The translations under genes and the position numbers were made by a program. A stretch of DNA of 64,000 nucleotides. Source: Arthrobacter sp. B2a2-09 (GTDB taxonomy: Bacteria; Actinomycetota; Actinomycetes; Actinomycetales; Micrococcaceae). The notes under the pieces were generated by a model, which saw nothing but the letters and a program-made list of their open reading frames with translations, was not told the DNA's origin and did no database searches. Shown piece by piece: positions 51,998 to 60,579 of the stretch (positions within the stretch are counted from its first letter, which is position 1; the number at the start of each line of letters is the position of its first letter). The stretch spans positions 1-64,000 of the forward strand of contig NZ_JAMXIC010000009.1 in the NCBI RefSeq assembly GCF_027587375.1, read 5' to 3'.

Positions 51998-52551
51998 CCG
52001 CGGAACCCCGCATCCCTGAACCCCGCATCCCTGAACCCCGCATCCCTGAACCCCGAGTGATCGAACAGCGGGGGCTTTACTTCGAGGAACTTGAGGAAGG
52101 CGTTGTTTACGCCCACAGGCCCGGGCGGACCGTCACGGAAACGGACAACGTCCTGTTCACCACGCTGACCATGAACACACAGGCCCTCCACCTGGACGCG
52201 GCCTGGAGCGCCACGCAGCCCTTCGGGCAGAGGCTCATGAACTCGATGTTCACGTTGTCCACCATGGTGGGGCAGTCCGTCACGCAACTGACCCAGGGCA
52301 CCATCATTGCCCAGCTAGGCCTTACGGACGTCTCTTTTCCGCACCCGCTCTACCACGGGGACACCCTCTACACGGAGACTGTCGTCACCGGGAAACGGGA
52401 GTCGTCGTCGCGTCCCGGGCAGGGCGTGGTGACCATGCAGCACACCGGCCGCAACCAGGACGGCACGGTTGTCGCGCTTGCCACGCGAGCCTGCCTCATG
52501 TGGACCCGGACCGCGCATCTGGAGGCGCAACAGGGGACAATCAATACATGA
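51994..52551 (+). CDS. MaoC-family (hot-dog) enoyl-CoA hydratase
   Basis: 185 residues. The N-terminus carries a perfect tandem EPRIP repeat (three and a half units). The hot-dog fold follows, with [41 protein letters not shown], in which Asp and His of the MaoC site are recognisable. In the corresponding M. tuberculosis region a MaoC-like protein sits beside CitE. A hydratase for 3-methylglutaconyl-CoA giving HMG-CoA would fill the otherwise missing step, but this is inference. Overlaps scoB and the CitE-like gene by 4 bp each. Confidence 0.88.
   Translation: MTAEPRIPEPRIPEPRIPEPRVIEQRGLYFEELEEGVVYAHRPGRTVTETDNVLFTTLTMNTQALHLDAAWSATQPFGQRLMNSMFTLSTMVGQSVTQLTQGTIIAQLGLTDVSFPHPLYHGDTLYTETVVTGKRESSSRPGQGVVTMQHTGRNQDGTVVALATRACLMWTRTAHLEAQQGTINT
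52003..52055 (+). repeat. 15-bp tandem repeat in the 5' end of the MaoC gene
   Basis: GAACCCCGCATCCCT is repeated exactly three times from 52003, with a partial fourth unit. It encodes EPRIP repeats at residues 4-21. Being 15 bp it can expand or contract without changing frame. Confidence 0.9.
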
Positions 52552-53384
52552 CCTTCACCATGGGCCCCGCTTTGCTTTTCTGCCCCGCCGACCGCCCGGA
52601 ACGGTACCAAAAGGCCGCTGAGCGTTCCGACGCCGTCATCCTGGACCTCGAGGACGCCGTCGCGCCCGCCGACAAAAAGCGGGCCCGGGGCGCCATCCTG
52701 GCCCAGCTCGGCTCCCGTGGAGAGACCGCGGAGCTCGACCCCAGCCGCACGATTGTGCGCGTCAATCCAGTGGGCACCCCGGACTTCGAGAAGGACCTGC
52801 ACTGCCTCGCACACACCCCTTACCGCACCGTCATGCTCGCCAAGGCCGAGACCGGCGAACAGCTGAAAGCCCTCGAGGGTTACCACGTCATCGCACTGTG
52901 CGAGACGGCCAAGGGGATCATCAACGCGAGTGAAATCGCCCAGGCTCCCAACGTCGTCGGGCTCATGTGGGGCGCAGAGGATCTGATCGCCTCCATGGGC
53001 GGCACCTCAAGCCGCAACGACGACGGCGGCTACCGCGCCGTCGCAACGCACTCCCGGTCTACTGTGCTGCTGGCCGCCAAAGCCGCAGGCAAGGAAGCCA
53101 TCGATTCGGTCTACGTCGACATTCCCGATCTTGCCGGGCTGGCCGTGGAATCCGCAGATGCCGTGGCCAGCGGATTCGGTGCCAAGGCCTGCATCCACCC
53201 GGGCCAGGTTGCCGTTGTCCGCGAAGCCTACGCGCCGTCGCCCGAGGCCGTCGCAGGGGCCCGGGAACTGCTTGAAGCTGCGGCCGCGGCGGGAACCGGT
53301 GTGTTCCAGTACAAAGGCAAAATGGTGGACGGCCCCATCCTGAAACACGCCGAATCCACGCTGCGCAGGGCCAGTCTTTCCTGA
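52548..53384 (+). CDS. citE: CitE-like HpcH/HpaI beta-hydroxyacyl-CoA lyase
   Basis: 278 residues from ATG 52548 (ATGA overlap with maoC). TIM-barrel lyase of the HpcH/HpaI/CitE group. Metal- and substrate-binding parts are VILDLEDAVAPADKKRARG, IVRVNPVGTPDF, VIALCETAKGIINASEIA (metal Glu) and LMWGAEDLIASMGG (metal Asp). The M. tuberculosis homologue in the same genomic setting (Rv2498c) is reported to cleave beta-hydroxyacyl-CoAs including HMG-CoA in leucine breakdown, so it could stand in for the classical HMG-CoA lyase, which I do not see here. Last gene of the operon. Confidence 0.9.
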   Translation: MTFTMGPALLFCPADRPERYQKAAERSDAVILDLEDAVAPADKKRARGAILAQLGSRGETAELDPSRTIVRVNPVGTPDFEKDLHCLAHTPYRTVMLAKAETGEQLKALEGYHVIALCETAKGIINASEIAQAPNVVGLMWGAEDLIASMGGTSSRNDDGGYRAVATHSRSTVLLAAKAAGKEAIDSVYVDIPDLAGLAVESADAVASGFGAKACIHPGQVAVVREAYAPSPEAVAGARELLEAAAAAGTGVFQYKGKMVDGPILKHAESTLRRASLS

Positions 53385-53421
53385 AGGGTTGCTCCGGCGA
53401 GGCCTATTGGCCAGTCCGGGT

Positions 53422-54888
53422 CTATTGACCGCGCCGTCGTGACTTCGGCAGCGACAACGGGGCGATGACCTCGTAGAGCTCCATCCGGATCCAACGCTGA
53501 CCCGTTTCGCGGAACTCGGCCCTCGTGGCGAAGCGGTAAAGGAAGCTGCGGGCCCGTACCCAACGGGGCCGTGCGCCGTCGAACGGGTCCTGGCGCAACA
53601 AGCGCAAGGTGGGCCGGTCGGCGTCGAGCAGTTTGCCCAAAAACGCGTAGAACCATTCCTCGTGCACCGTGCGCAAGGGCAGGAACCACATCAGCCAGTC
53701 GAGGCGCAGGTGGTACGGCGCCCATTGCCGGGGCAGCCGGCGGACATCGCCCGGCTTGCCCTTGAAGCCGTATTCTCGCCAATCGGCCTCATCGACGGGA
53801 ACGTCGGCCCGGGTGCCTTCCACCACGATTTCCACCCGGTGCCGCGTCACCGTACCGAACGCACCGTAGGTGTTGACCAACTGCCATCGGTTGAAGCTGG
53901 CGTTCATGAGCTGCTCCCGCGAGAGCAGGTTGCGGATGGGCCAATAGCTGAGCACCAAGAGGAGCACCGTCACTGCGAGTACGACGGCGAGCCACCACAC
54001 CGGGGTCTGCGGAACCGCCGCCGCCGGGTTCGGCCGTCGCGGGATGAAAGGCAGCACAGCGTGGGCGACGGGGTCACTCACCGCGGCGAAGGCAAGCACG
54101 ATCGCGGACCAATTGAGCCACGCGAAGTTTCCGCTCCCCACAAGCCAAAGCTGCGTGAAGACGACAATTCCCGCGGCAATGGTGGCCAGCGGCTGCGGGG
54201 CGAACAGGAAGAACGGCACCACCAGCTGGGCGAAGTGGTTTCCGAGCACCTCCATGCGGTGAAGTGGTTTGGGCAAGAGATGTGCCTGGCGGCTGAGCGG
54301 TCCAGGCATGGGCTGCGTCTCGTGGTGGTAGTACAGGGCGGTTAAATCACGCCACTCGCTTCCGCCGTGGATCTTGATCATGCCCGCGCCGAATTCCAGC
54401 CTGAACAGCAGCCACACGAGCAGGACGAGGATGGTCCTGGGCGGGGGAGTCTGTTCCGAACCGAGGAAGCCGACAGTGAAGCCCATTTCCAGCAGCAGCA
54501 TCTCCCAGCCGAAGCCGTAGAAGGTCTGGCCGACGTTGACGATCGACATGTAGAGCAACCACAAAACCAGGAACGCGGCCAAGGGAAGCCACGGCGGGCC
54601 TAGCTGCGGCAGCCCGCCCACGAGCGCCAAGGAAACGGCAAGTCCGGCGGCGCACACGGCGCGGAGCAACGTGTCCGAATATTTCCAGCGGAACAGGCTG
54701 GGCCTGCGCAAGATCCTGTGGCCATCAACGTACTTCGGGACAGGCAGGAGCCCGTGTTCACCAAGGAGCGCGGGAAACTGGTTGAGGCTGGACAAGAACG
54801 CGATGAAATAGAGCGCGGCCGTGCCACGCTGGAGCACCTGCCGGGCGAATTCATAGTCCGGCGCCTCGAACCACGAGACCCAGTCCAC
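53422..54888 (-). CDS. Lipase maturation factor-like (HTTM) membrane protein
   Basis: 488 residues. Roughly seven or eight TM segments between residues 25 and 330. Then a soluble C-terminal domain with WQLVNTYGAFGTVTRHRVEIVVEGT, EYGFKGKPGDVRRLPRQWAPYHLRLDWLMWFL and RWVRARSFLYRFAT. This is the sequence character of the LMF1/LMF2 family, which in animals folds lipoprotein lipase in the ER. Bacterial members are related to HTTM proteins of unknown role, so a chaperone or carboxylase-like function is open. The GTG start is leaderless, 38 bp from the divergent dxr start. Confidence 0.88.
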   Translation of the reverse strand: MDWVSWFEAPDYEFARQVLQRGTAALYFIAFLSSLNQFPALLGEHGLLPVPKYVDGHRILRRPSLFRWKYSDTLLRAVCAAGLAVSLALVGGLPQLGPPWLPLAAFLVLWLLYMSIVNVGQTFYGFGWEMLLLEMGFTVGFLGSEQTPPPRTILVLLVWLLFRLEFGAGMIKIHGGSEWRDLTALYYHHETQPMPGPLSRQAHLLPKPLHRMEVLGNHFAQLVVPFFLFAPQPLATIAAGIVVFTQLWLVGSGNFAWLNWSAIVLAFAAVSDPVAHAVLPFIPRRPNPAAAVPQTPVWWLAVVLAVTVLLLVLSYWPIRNLLSREQLMNASFNRWQLVNTYGAFGTVTRHRVEIVVEGTRADVPVDEADWREYGFKGKPGDVRRLPRQWAPYHLRLDWLMWFLPLRTVHEEWFYAFLGKLLDADRPTLRLLRQDPFDGARPRWVRARSFLYRFATRAEFRETGQRWIRMELYEVIAPLSLPKSRRRGQ

Positions 54889-54900
54889 AAACCAACGCTA
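54889..54900 (-). promoter_or_regulatory. Leaderless -10 box of the LMF-like gene
   Basis: Minus strand: TAGCGT (54900-54895), TGGTTT, GTG 54888. Confidence 0.45.
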
Positions 54901-54914
54901 CGCCTGGGGTGCGG

Positions 54915-54926
54915 GATACTTAAGCA
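54915..54926 (+). promoter_or_regulatory. Leaderless -10 box of dxr
   Basis: GATACT (54915-54920), TAAGCA, ATG 54927. It shares a 38-bp intergenic space with the divergent -10 of the LMF-like gene. Confidence 0.5.
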
Positions 54927-56111
54927 ATGCAGCCGCGCAAGATCATCCTCCTCGGGTCCACTGGTTCCATCGGCACACAAGCGATTGACGTCGTCGACGC
55001 CGCCCCCCATCTTTTCGAGGTCGTGGCGCTGAGCGCGGGCGGCGGGAACTTGGAACTCATCGCGCAGCAGGCCGTCCACACCAAGGCCCAGGCAGTCGGC
55101 ATAGCCTACGGCGATCCACATGAACTCCAGAGACTCATTGGCGCTGCCGCCTCCGCCGCCGGACTCCGGAACTATGACCCCGCGATCATCACGGGGCCGG
55201 ATGCGTCCACCAAGATTGCTGCGATTGAAGCGGACGTCGTGCTCAATGGCATCACGGGGTCCATCGGTCTGGCGCCGACGCTGGCGGCCCTCAAGTCCGG
55301 CGCTATCTTGGCCTTGGCGAACAAGGAATCCCTGATCGTGGGCGGTGCACTGGTGAAGGCCGCGGCCGCCGTTGACCAGATAGTGCCCGTGGACTCCGAG
55401 CATTCGGCCATCGCCCAATGCCTCCGCGCGGGAACCGACAAGGAGGTTGAGAAGCTCATCCTGACAGCTTCCGGCGGACCCTTCCGGGGCCGCAGCCGCG
55501 AACAACTCCGCGACGTCACCCCGGCTGAGGCCCTTGCCCACCCCACGTGGGATATGGGCCTGATGGTCACCACCAACTCGGCCAGCCTGGTCAACAAAGG
55601 CCTGGAGGTCATCGAAGCGCACCTGCTGTTCGACGTCCCCCTGGACAGGATCGACGTCGTGGTCCACCCGCAATCCGTGGTGCACTCCATGGTGGAGTTC
55701 GTGGACGGGTCCATCATTGCCCAGGCCTCTCCGCCGGATATGCGGCTGCCCATCGCCCTCGGACTCGGGTGGCCAGACCGCGTGCCCCGCGCTGCCAAGG
55801 CCTGCGACTGGAGCCAGGCCACCAGTTGGACGTTCGAGCCGCTTGACTCGGTAGCCTTCCCGGCCGTGGAACTGGCCAAGGACGCCGCGAAGCAGGGAAG
55901 TACCTTTCCAGCCGTCTTCAACGCGGCCAATGAGGAAGCGGTGGAAGCCTTCCATGCCGGCAGGATCCGGTTCACCGACATCGTAGACACGGTGGAGTCC
56001 GTCCTCAGCGAACATTCAGGATCCTTGGAGCTGACGGTGGACTCGGTGTTGGATGCTGAGAGATGGGCACGCACGCGCACCCACGATCGTTTAGCCAACA
56101 GCACCCTTTAG
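54927..56111 (+). CDS. dxr: 1-deoxy-D-xylulose-5-phosphate reductoisomerase
   Basis: 394 residues. Second step of the MEP isoprenoid pathway. NADPH-binding [14 protein letters not shown], catalytic-loop and metal residues in [23 protein letters not shown], and [11 protein letters not shown], with complete length. It starts the dxr-protease-YciI-ispG-GNAT-proS block conserved among actinobacteria and supplies the MEP pathway together with ispG in the same block. 17 bp separate it from the protease gene. Confidence 0.97.
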   Translation: MQPRKIILLGSTGSIGTQAIDVVDAAPHLFEVVALSAGGGNLELIAQQAVHTKAQAVGIAYGDPHELQRLIGAAASAAGLRNYDPAIITGPDASTKIAAIEADVVLNGITGSIGLAPTLAALKSGAILALANKESLIVGGALVKAAAAVDQIVPVDSEHSAIAQCLRAGTDKEVEKLILTASGGPFRGRSREQLRDVTPAEALAHPTWDMGLMVTTNSASLVNKGLEVIEAHLLFDVPLDRIDVVVHPQSVVHSMVEFVDGSIIAQASPPDMRLPIALGLGWPDRVPRAAKACDWSQATSWTFEPLDSVAFPAVELAKDAAKQGSTFPAVFNAANEEAVEAFHAGRIRFTDIVDTVESVLSEHSGSLELTVDSVLDAERWARTRTHDRLANSTL

Positions 56112-56128
56112 GAAGCAGTACTTAAGGC

Positions 56129-57460
56129 ATGAATCCCGTCATTCTGTTCATTCTCGGAGTCGTCTTCGTCGCGATCGGCGTGGCCGTCTCCATTGCGCTG
56201 CACGAGGTGGGGCACTTGCTTCCCGCCAAGCTGTTTAAAGTGCGCGTCACGAAATACATGATCGGTTTCGGCCCTACCCTTTGGTCCACGCGGAAAGGCG
56301 AGACCGAATACGGCGTCAAGGCCATCCCGCTGGGCGGCTACGTCGCCATGATCGGCATGTACCCGCCCAACAAGGAAGACGGCAGCGTCAGGCCGTCCAG
56401 CACCGGGATGTTCCAGACCCTTGCCACCGAGGCCCGGTCCGCGGCGCATGAGGAAGTTGGCCCCGGCGACGAGAACAGGGTCTTCTACAGGCTGCCGGTC
56501 TGGAAAAAGGTCATCATCATGCTGGGTGGGCCTGCCATGAACCTGCTCATCGGCCTGGTGCTGACCGCCGTGCTGCTCATGGGTTTCGGAGTGTCCACCG
56601 CCACCACCACCATTGCCGATGTGTCCAAGTGCCAGGTCAAAGCCGGCGAGACCGTCGATCCAAACTCGCCGAACTGCCAACTGACGCCTGCCGCAGTGGC
56701 CAAGCTCCAGCCCAACGACGTTGTAACCAGCTTCGACGGCAAGCCCGTGACGAGCTGGGCTGAAATGAGCAGCTGGATCCGGGCATCCGCCGGCAAGGCC
56801 GTCCAAATCACGGTGGACCGTGGCGGCAAGAGCGTCACCACGCAAGTAACTCCCGTGCTGTCCGCACGCCCCGTCATTGGGGACAACGGCCAGCAGGCCA
56901 AGGGTGCGGATGGAAAACCGCTGTACGAGGAAGTCGGGTTCCTCGGCATCGGTGCCCAGACCGCCATGGTGCTCCAACCGGCGTCGACCGTTCTTCCGAT
57001 GGCCGGCGAGAACATCAAGCAAATCGCCGGAGTCATCCTCAACCTCCCCGCCAGGGTGGTCGGCGTAGCGCAAGCCGCTTTCGGCTCCGAACCGCGCGAT
57101 CCCAACGGTCCGATCAGCGTGGTGGGCGTCGGCCGGGTGGCCGGTGAAGTAGCTGCCATGGATCAGGTTCCGCTGCAATCCCGCATCGGCGCCCTCGTGG
57201 GACTCCTCGCGGGTCTGAACTTCGCCCTCGCCATCTTCAACCTGGTTCCGCTCTTGCCGCTCGACGGCGGACACGTGGCGGGCGCACTCTACGAGGGAGC
57301 CCGGCGTCGAATCGCCAAGCTGTTCGGCAAACCGGATCCAGGCGCTTTCGACATCGCCAAGCTCCTGCCGCTCACCTACGTCGTGGCCAGTGTCCTCATG
57401 GCCATGAGCGCATTGCTGATCTATGCGGACATCGTCAAGCCTGTCAACCTCTTCGGCTGA
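56129..57460 (+). CDS. rip1: M50 site-2 (RseP/Rip1-type) intramembrane metalloprotease
   Basis: 443 residues. The zinc motif HEVGH is at 25-29 in TM1. A PDZ domain of about 90 residues (KLQPNDVVTSFDGKPVTSWAEMSSWI) sits between TM helices, and the third zinc ligand is in LLPLDGGHVAGAL near 375. It cleaves anti-sigma factors or other membrane substrates in regulated proteolysis. AAGG lies close to the ATG. It is the usual partner of dxr in this cluster. Confidence 0.95.
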   Translation: MNPVILFILGVVFVAIGVAVSIALHEVGHLLPAKLFKVRVTKYMIGFGPTLWSTRKGETEYGVKAIPLGGYVAMIGMYPPNKEDGSVRPSSTGMFQTLATEARSAAHEEVGPGDENRVFYRLPVWKKVIIMLGGPAMNLLIGLVLTAVLLMGFGVSTATTTIADVSKCQVKAGETVDPNSPNCQLTPAAVAKLQPNDVVTSFDGKPVTSWAEMSSWIRASAGKAVQITVDRGGKSVTTQVTPVLSARPVIGDNGQQAKGADGKPLYEEVGFLGIGAQTAMVLQPASTVLPMAGENIKQIAGVILNLPARVVGVAQAAFGSEPRDPNGPISVVGVGRVAGEVAAMDQVPLQSRIGALVGLLAGLNFALAIFNLVPLLPLDGGHVAGALYEGARRRIAKLFGKPDPGAFDIAKLLPLTYVVASVLMAMSALLIYADIVKPVNLFG

Positions 57461-57510
57461 TTCGGGTGCGCATGAAGCGGCGGTGGACACCCCTGATTGG
57501 GCTTGGGGGA

Positions 57511-57522
57511 TAGGCTATCCAC
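57511..57522 (+). promoter_or_regulatory. Leaderless -10 box of the YciI gene
   Basis: TAGGCT (57511-57516), 6 nt, ATG 57523. Confidence 0.5.
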
Positions 57523-57816
57523 ATGACTGTTTTCGCTGTTGAGTACGTGTACGACGCCGAGTCCGCCGAGGTGCGCGACGCGAACCGCCCTGCCCACCGT
57601 GCCTGGCTCGCCGGCCTCGCCGAGCAGGGAACCCTGCTGGCGAGTGGCCCTTACACCGACGGCGCGGGCGCCCTGCTGCTGCTCAAGGCCGCCGACGAGT
57701 CCGAGTTGAACGCCACGCTGAAGGAGGACCCGTACGCCGCCGCACGAGGGATTGCAGGCATTCGGACGACGGAGTGGAACCCCATTATCGGAGTGCTCTC
57801 CGCCCACGCTTCCTAG
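57523..57816 (+). CDS. YciI family protein
   Basis: 97 residues, a ferredoxin-like fold dimeric family. The N-terminal VEYVYD strand, then the conserved RPAHRAWLAGLAEQGTLLASGPYTDGAGALLLLKA with the His and the Gly-Pro turn typical of YciI. Function of the family is unclear. It has its own leaderless promoter and lies between the protease and ispG. Confidence 0.9.
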   Translation: MTVFAVEYVYDAESAEVRDANRPAHRAWLAGLAEQGTLLASGPYTDGAGALLLLKAADESELNATLKEDPYAAARGIAGIRTTEWNPIIGVLSAHAS

Positions 57817-57882
57817 CAGCATGACCGGCCTGGGTTCGGACCCCGGCCCTACGATCCACCCATTTCAACCCAAGGAGTCCAC

Positions 57883-59049
57883 GTGACCTCGGTCAGCCTG
57901 GGAATGCCGTCAGCCCCGCCCCCCGTTCTCGCGCCGCGCCGCAAGACCCGCCAGATCAAGGTGGGTTCGGTCGGCGTCGGCTCCGATTCGCCCATCAGCG
58001 TGCAATCGATGACCACCACCCCCACCACGGACATCAATGCCACGCTGCAGCAGATTGCGGAACTGACGGCGTCCGGCTGCGACATCGTCCGTGTCGCTTG
58101 CCCTTCGGCTGATGACGCCGAGGCATTGCCGATCATCGCCCGCAAATCCCAGATCCCCGTGATCGCGGACATCCACTTCCAGCCCAAGTATGTTTTCGCC
58201 GCGATCGAGGCCGGTTGCGCCGCAGTCCGCGTCAATCCGGGCAACATCCGCAAGTTCGATGACCAGGTGAAGGAAATCGCCAAGGCAGCCAAGGACCACG
58301 GCACCTCCATTCGGATCGGCGTCAACGCCGGATCCTTGGAGCCCGGCATCCTGAAGAAGTACGGCAAGGCCACCCCGGAAGCCCTCGTGGAGTCGGCCGT
58401 GTGGGAAGCTTCGTTGTTCGAGGAGCACGGCTTCCACGATTTCAAGATCTCGGTCAAGCACAACGACCCCGTCATCATGGTGGCGGCCTACGAAATGCTT
58501 GCCGAAAAGGGCGACTGGCCCCTGCACCTTGGCGTGACCGAGGCCGGGCCCGCTTTCCAGGGCACCATCAAGTCCGCTACGGCCTTCGGTGCGCTTCTGT
58601 CCCGGGGTATTGGCGACACCATCCGCGTGTCCCTGTCCGCGCCGCCTGTTGAGGAAATCAAGGTCGGCAACCAGATCCTGCAGTCCCTCAACCTGCGCCC
58701 CCGCAAGCTCGAAATCGTCTCCTGCCCTTCATGTGGGCGCGCCCAGGTGGACGTCTACACGCTGGCCGAGCAGGTCACCGCCGGGCTTGAAGGAATGGAG
58801 ATTCCGCTGCGCGTTGCCGTCATGGGTTGCGTGGTGAACGGCCCGGGTGAGGCACGTGAAGCCGATCTCGGTGTGGCCTCCGGAAACGGCAAGGGCCAGA
58901 TCTTCGTGAAGGGTGAAGTCATCAAGACTGTTCCCGAGAGCCAGATTGTTGAGACACTGATCGAAGAGGCCATGCGTATCGCTGAAGAGATGGGTGAGGC
59001 CGATGGCGAAGATGCTGTCAAGGGTAGCCCCGTGGTTAGCGTCTCGTAA
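57883..59049 (+). CDS. ispG: 4-hydroxy-3-methylbut-2-en-1-yl diphosphate synthase (flavodoxin)
   Basis: 388 residues. Penultimate MEP-pathway enzyme with a [4Fe-4S] cluster held by the Cys residues in [12 protein letters not shown] and [11 protein letters not shown]. The TIM barrel begins with [21 protein letters not shown] lies 7 nt before the GTG. The downstream GNAT gene overlaps its 3' end by 47 bp. Confidence 0.97.
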   Translation: MTSVSLGMPSAPPPVLAPRRKTRQIKVGSVGVGSDSPISVQSMTTTPTTDINATLQQIAELTASGCDIVRVACPSADDAEALPIIARKSQIPVIADIHFQPKYVFAAIEAGCAAVRVNPGNIRKFDDQVKEIAKAAKDHGTSIRIGVNAGSLEPGILKKYGKATPEALVESAVWEASLFEEHGFHDFKISVKHNDPVIMVAAYEMLAEKGDWPLHLGVTEAGPAFQGTIKSATAFGALLSRGIGDTIRVSLSAPPVEEIKVGNQILQSLNLRPRKLEIVSCPSCGRAQVDVYTLAEQVTAGLEGMEIPLRVAVMGCVVNGPGEAREADLGVASGNGKGQIFVKGEVIKTVPESQIVETLIEEAMRIAEEMGEADGEDAVKGSPVVSVS

Positions 59050-59899
59050 CGAGACCGTCGCCGATGGGATTTCTGTCCGGGTGCTCGGCGCTGCCGACAC
59101 CCGGGCCCTTCGCGTGCTCGCGATGGAAGACCCGGTAGCGAACGTCTTCATTCTGGCGCACCTCGATTCGTCGGGGAGCGCCGCGCCCACTTCCGGTGGT
59201 GCGAGCGTCTTTGGAGTGTTCGACGGCGACGCCCTGGTGGGTGCCTGCTGGGCCGGCGCCAATCTGGTTCCCGTGCAGCTGGCCCCGGAACTGGCTTCCC
59301 GCGTCGCGGCGGCTGCACACCGGGCGGGCCGTCGCTACGCCTCGATCTTCGGGCCCGCGGAGACTGTGCTGGCGCTCCATTCCCGCTTGGAGCAACTGGG
59401 TCATTTCGCCCACGAGGTACGCGCCGACCAGCCGCTTCTGGCCATGTCGGGTCCACCCGCCGTCCAGGCCAATCCGCAGCTCGGCTTCGGAAACATCGCG
59501 GATTTCGATCGGATCCTGCCCGCATGCGCAGCCATGTTCGAAGAGGAAGTGGGTTACTCGCCCTTTCTCGGGAGCGAGGACTTCTACAGCCGCAGGGTGG
59601 CTGGACTGATCCGGCAAGGTCATTCCCTCGTGCACATCGACGCGGACGGGGCCGTGAAGTTCAAGGCCGAGCTCGGGGCGGTCACGGCGCAGGCCACCCA
59701 GGTGCAGGGCGTCTGGATGAACCCGGAATTCCGCGGCCAAGGACTCAGCGCCGGATACATGGCGGGAGTGGTTGTCCTGGCCCAGCAGTTCGCGCCGATC
59801 ACGAGCCTCTACGTCAACGAATACAACACGAGGGCACGCGCCACCTACGAGCGGGTCGGTTTCCAACGCCTCGGAACCTTCGCCACTGTGTTGTACTAG
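59003..59899 (+). CDS. GNAT-family N-acetyltransferase (DUF4081 + acetyltransferase)
   Basis: 298 residues from ATG 59003, with GTGAGG close upstream; it overlaps the ispG 3' end. The N-terminal DUF4081-type domain (about 20-130) precedes a C-terminal GNAT fold in which acetyl-CoA binding is seen as [22 protein letters not shown] and [16 protein letters not shown]. It is typically found between ispG and proS in actinobacteria; substrate unknown, perhaps protein or tRNA-linked. Convergent with the TetR gene across repeat copy B. Confidence 0.9.
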   Translation: MAKMLSRVAPWLASRNETVADGISVRVLGAADTRALRVLAMEDPVANVFILAHLDSSGSAAPTSGGASVFGVFDGDALVGACWAGANLVPVQLAPELASRVAAAAHRAGRRYASIFGPAETVLALHSRLEQLGHFAHEVRADQPLLAMSGPPAVQANPQLGFGNIADFDRILPACAAMFEEEVGYSPFLGSEDFYSRRVAGLIRQGHSLVHIDADGAVKFKAELGAVTAQATQVQGVWMNPEFRGQGLSAGYMAGVVVLAQQFAPITSLYVNEYNTRARATYERVGFQRLGTFATVLY

Positions 59900-59904
59900 T
59901 CCCA

Positions 59905-59970
59905 CCCAACTGACTCGCAGTTGTTGTCGTTTTGAGGGCTCATAACGACATCTAATGCGAGCTACTTGGG
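59905..59970. repeat. 66-bp palindromic element, copy B (diverged)
   Basis: Same length and core as copy A (44628-44693): the left arm and loop are nearly identical (CAGTTGTTGTCGTTTTGAGG), but the right arm has diverged (ACGACATCTAATGCGAGC), so pairing is partial. It lies between convergent genes, and the stop codon of the adjacent TetR gene is inside it. Confidence 0.8.
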
Positions 59971-60579
59971 AGGAGTGAGCTCGCCGGTGAGGTAGTGCTG
60001 GACGTTCGGGGCCACGAGCCGGACCACCTCGTCTTGGGAAGCCGAAGCCAGGGGCTCGAGCCGGACCACATAGCGCATCAGCATGAGCCCCACCACTTGC
60101 GTCGCAACAAGGTTGCCGCGCATTCGAGCTTCCTCGGGGGAGCCGGGAAGCCCAGCCGTGATCCTGGAGAGGATGGTCCGGGCCACCATCTCGCGCAGCA
60201 AGGCGGTCTTGGCCTTGGACCCGATCGTTCCCCTGACAAACGCGACAAGTCCGTGTTGCGCCGGGCCTTCCCACAGGCGCAACACGGCACGGACGATTGC
60301 TTCCGAGCGTTGTTTCGGATCCAGGGATTCGACGCCGGCAAGGACCTCGTCGGGATCCGCCGGGAGTTCGATGCTCTGGGCGAAGAGTTCGTCCTTGCCC
60401 TTGAAGAAGTGGTGGACCATGGCCGGGTCCACCTCGGCTTCGCGGGCCACTTGCCGCAGGCTGGTGCCGTCGAAACCGTGTTCGGCGAAGAGCCGGCGGG
60501 CTGTGGCCAGGATCAGTTCGCGGGAGTCGCTCCCTCCGCTCCGGCGTCCCCGCCGCAGGGGAGGCAACGCGCCGCTCAT
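59962..60579 (-). CDS. TetR-family regulator of the adjacent ABC exporter
   Basis: 205 residues from ATG 60579, which overlaps the permease stop by 4 bp. The helix-turn-helix is FAEHGFDGTSLRQVAREAEVDPAMVHHFFKGKDELF, with a C-terminal ligand domain. Third gene of a minus-strand operon (ATPase, permease, regulator). The perfect palindrome at 62141-62164 in front of that operon is its likely operator. The C-terminal residues LTPPK and the stop are encoded within palindromic element copy B. Confidence 0.92.
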   Translation of the reverse strand: MSGALPPLRRGRRSGGSDSRELILATARRLFAEHGFDGTSLRQVAREAEVDPAMVHHFFKGKDELFAQSIELPADPDEVLAGVESLDPKQRSEAIVRAVLRLWEGPAQHGLVAFVRGTIGSKAKTALLREMVARTILSRITAGLPGSPEEARMRGNLVATQVVGLMLMRYVVRLEPLASASQDEVVRLVAPNVQHYLTGELTPPK

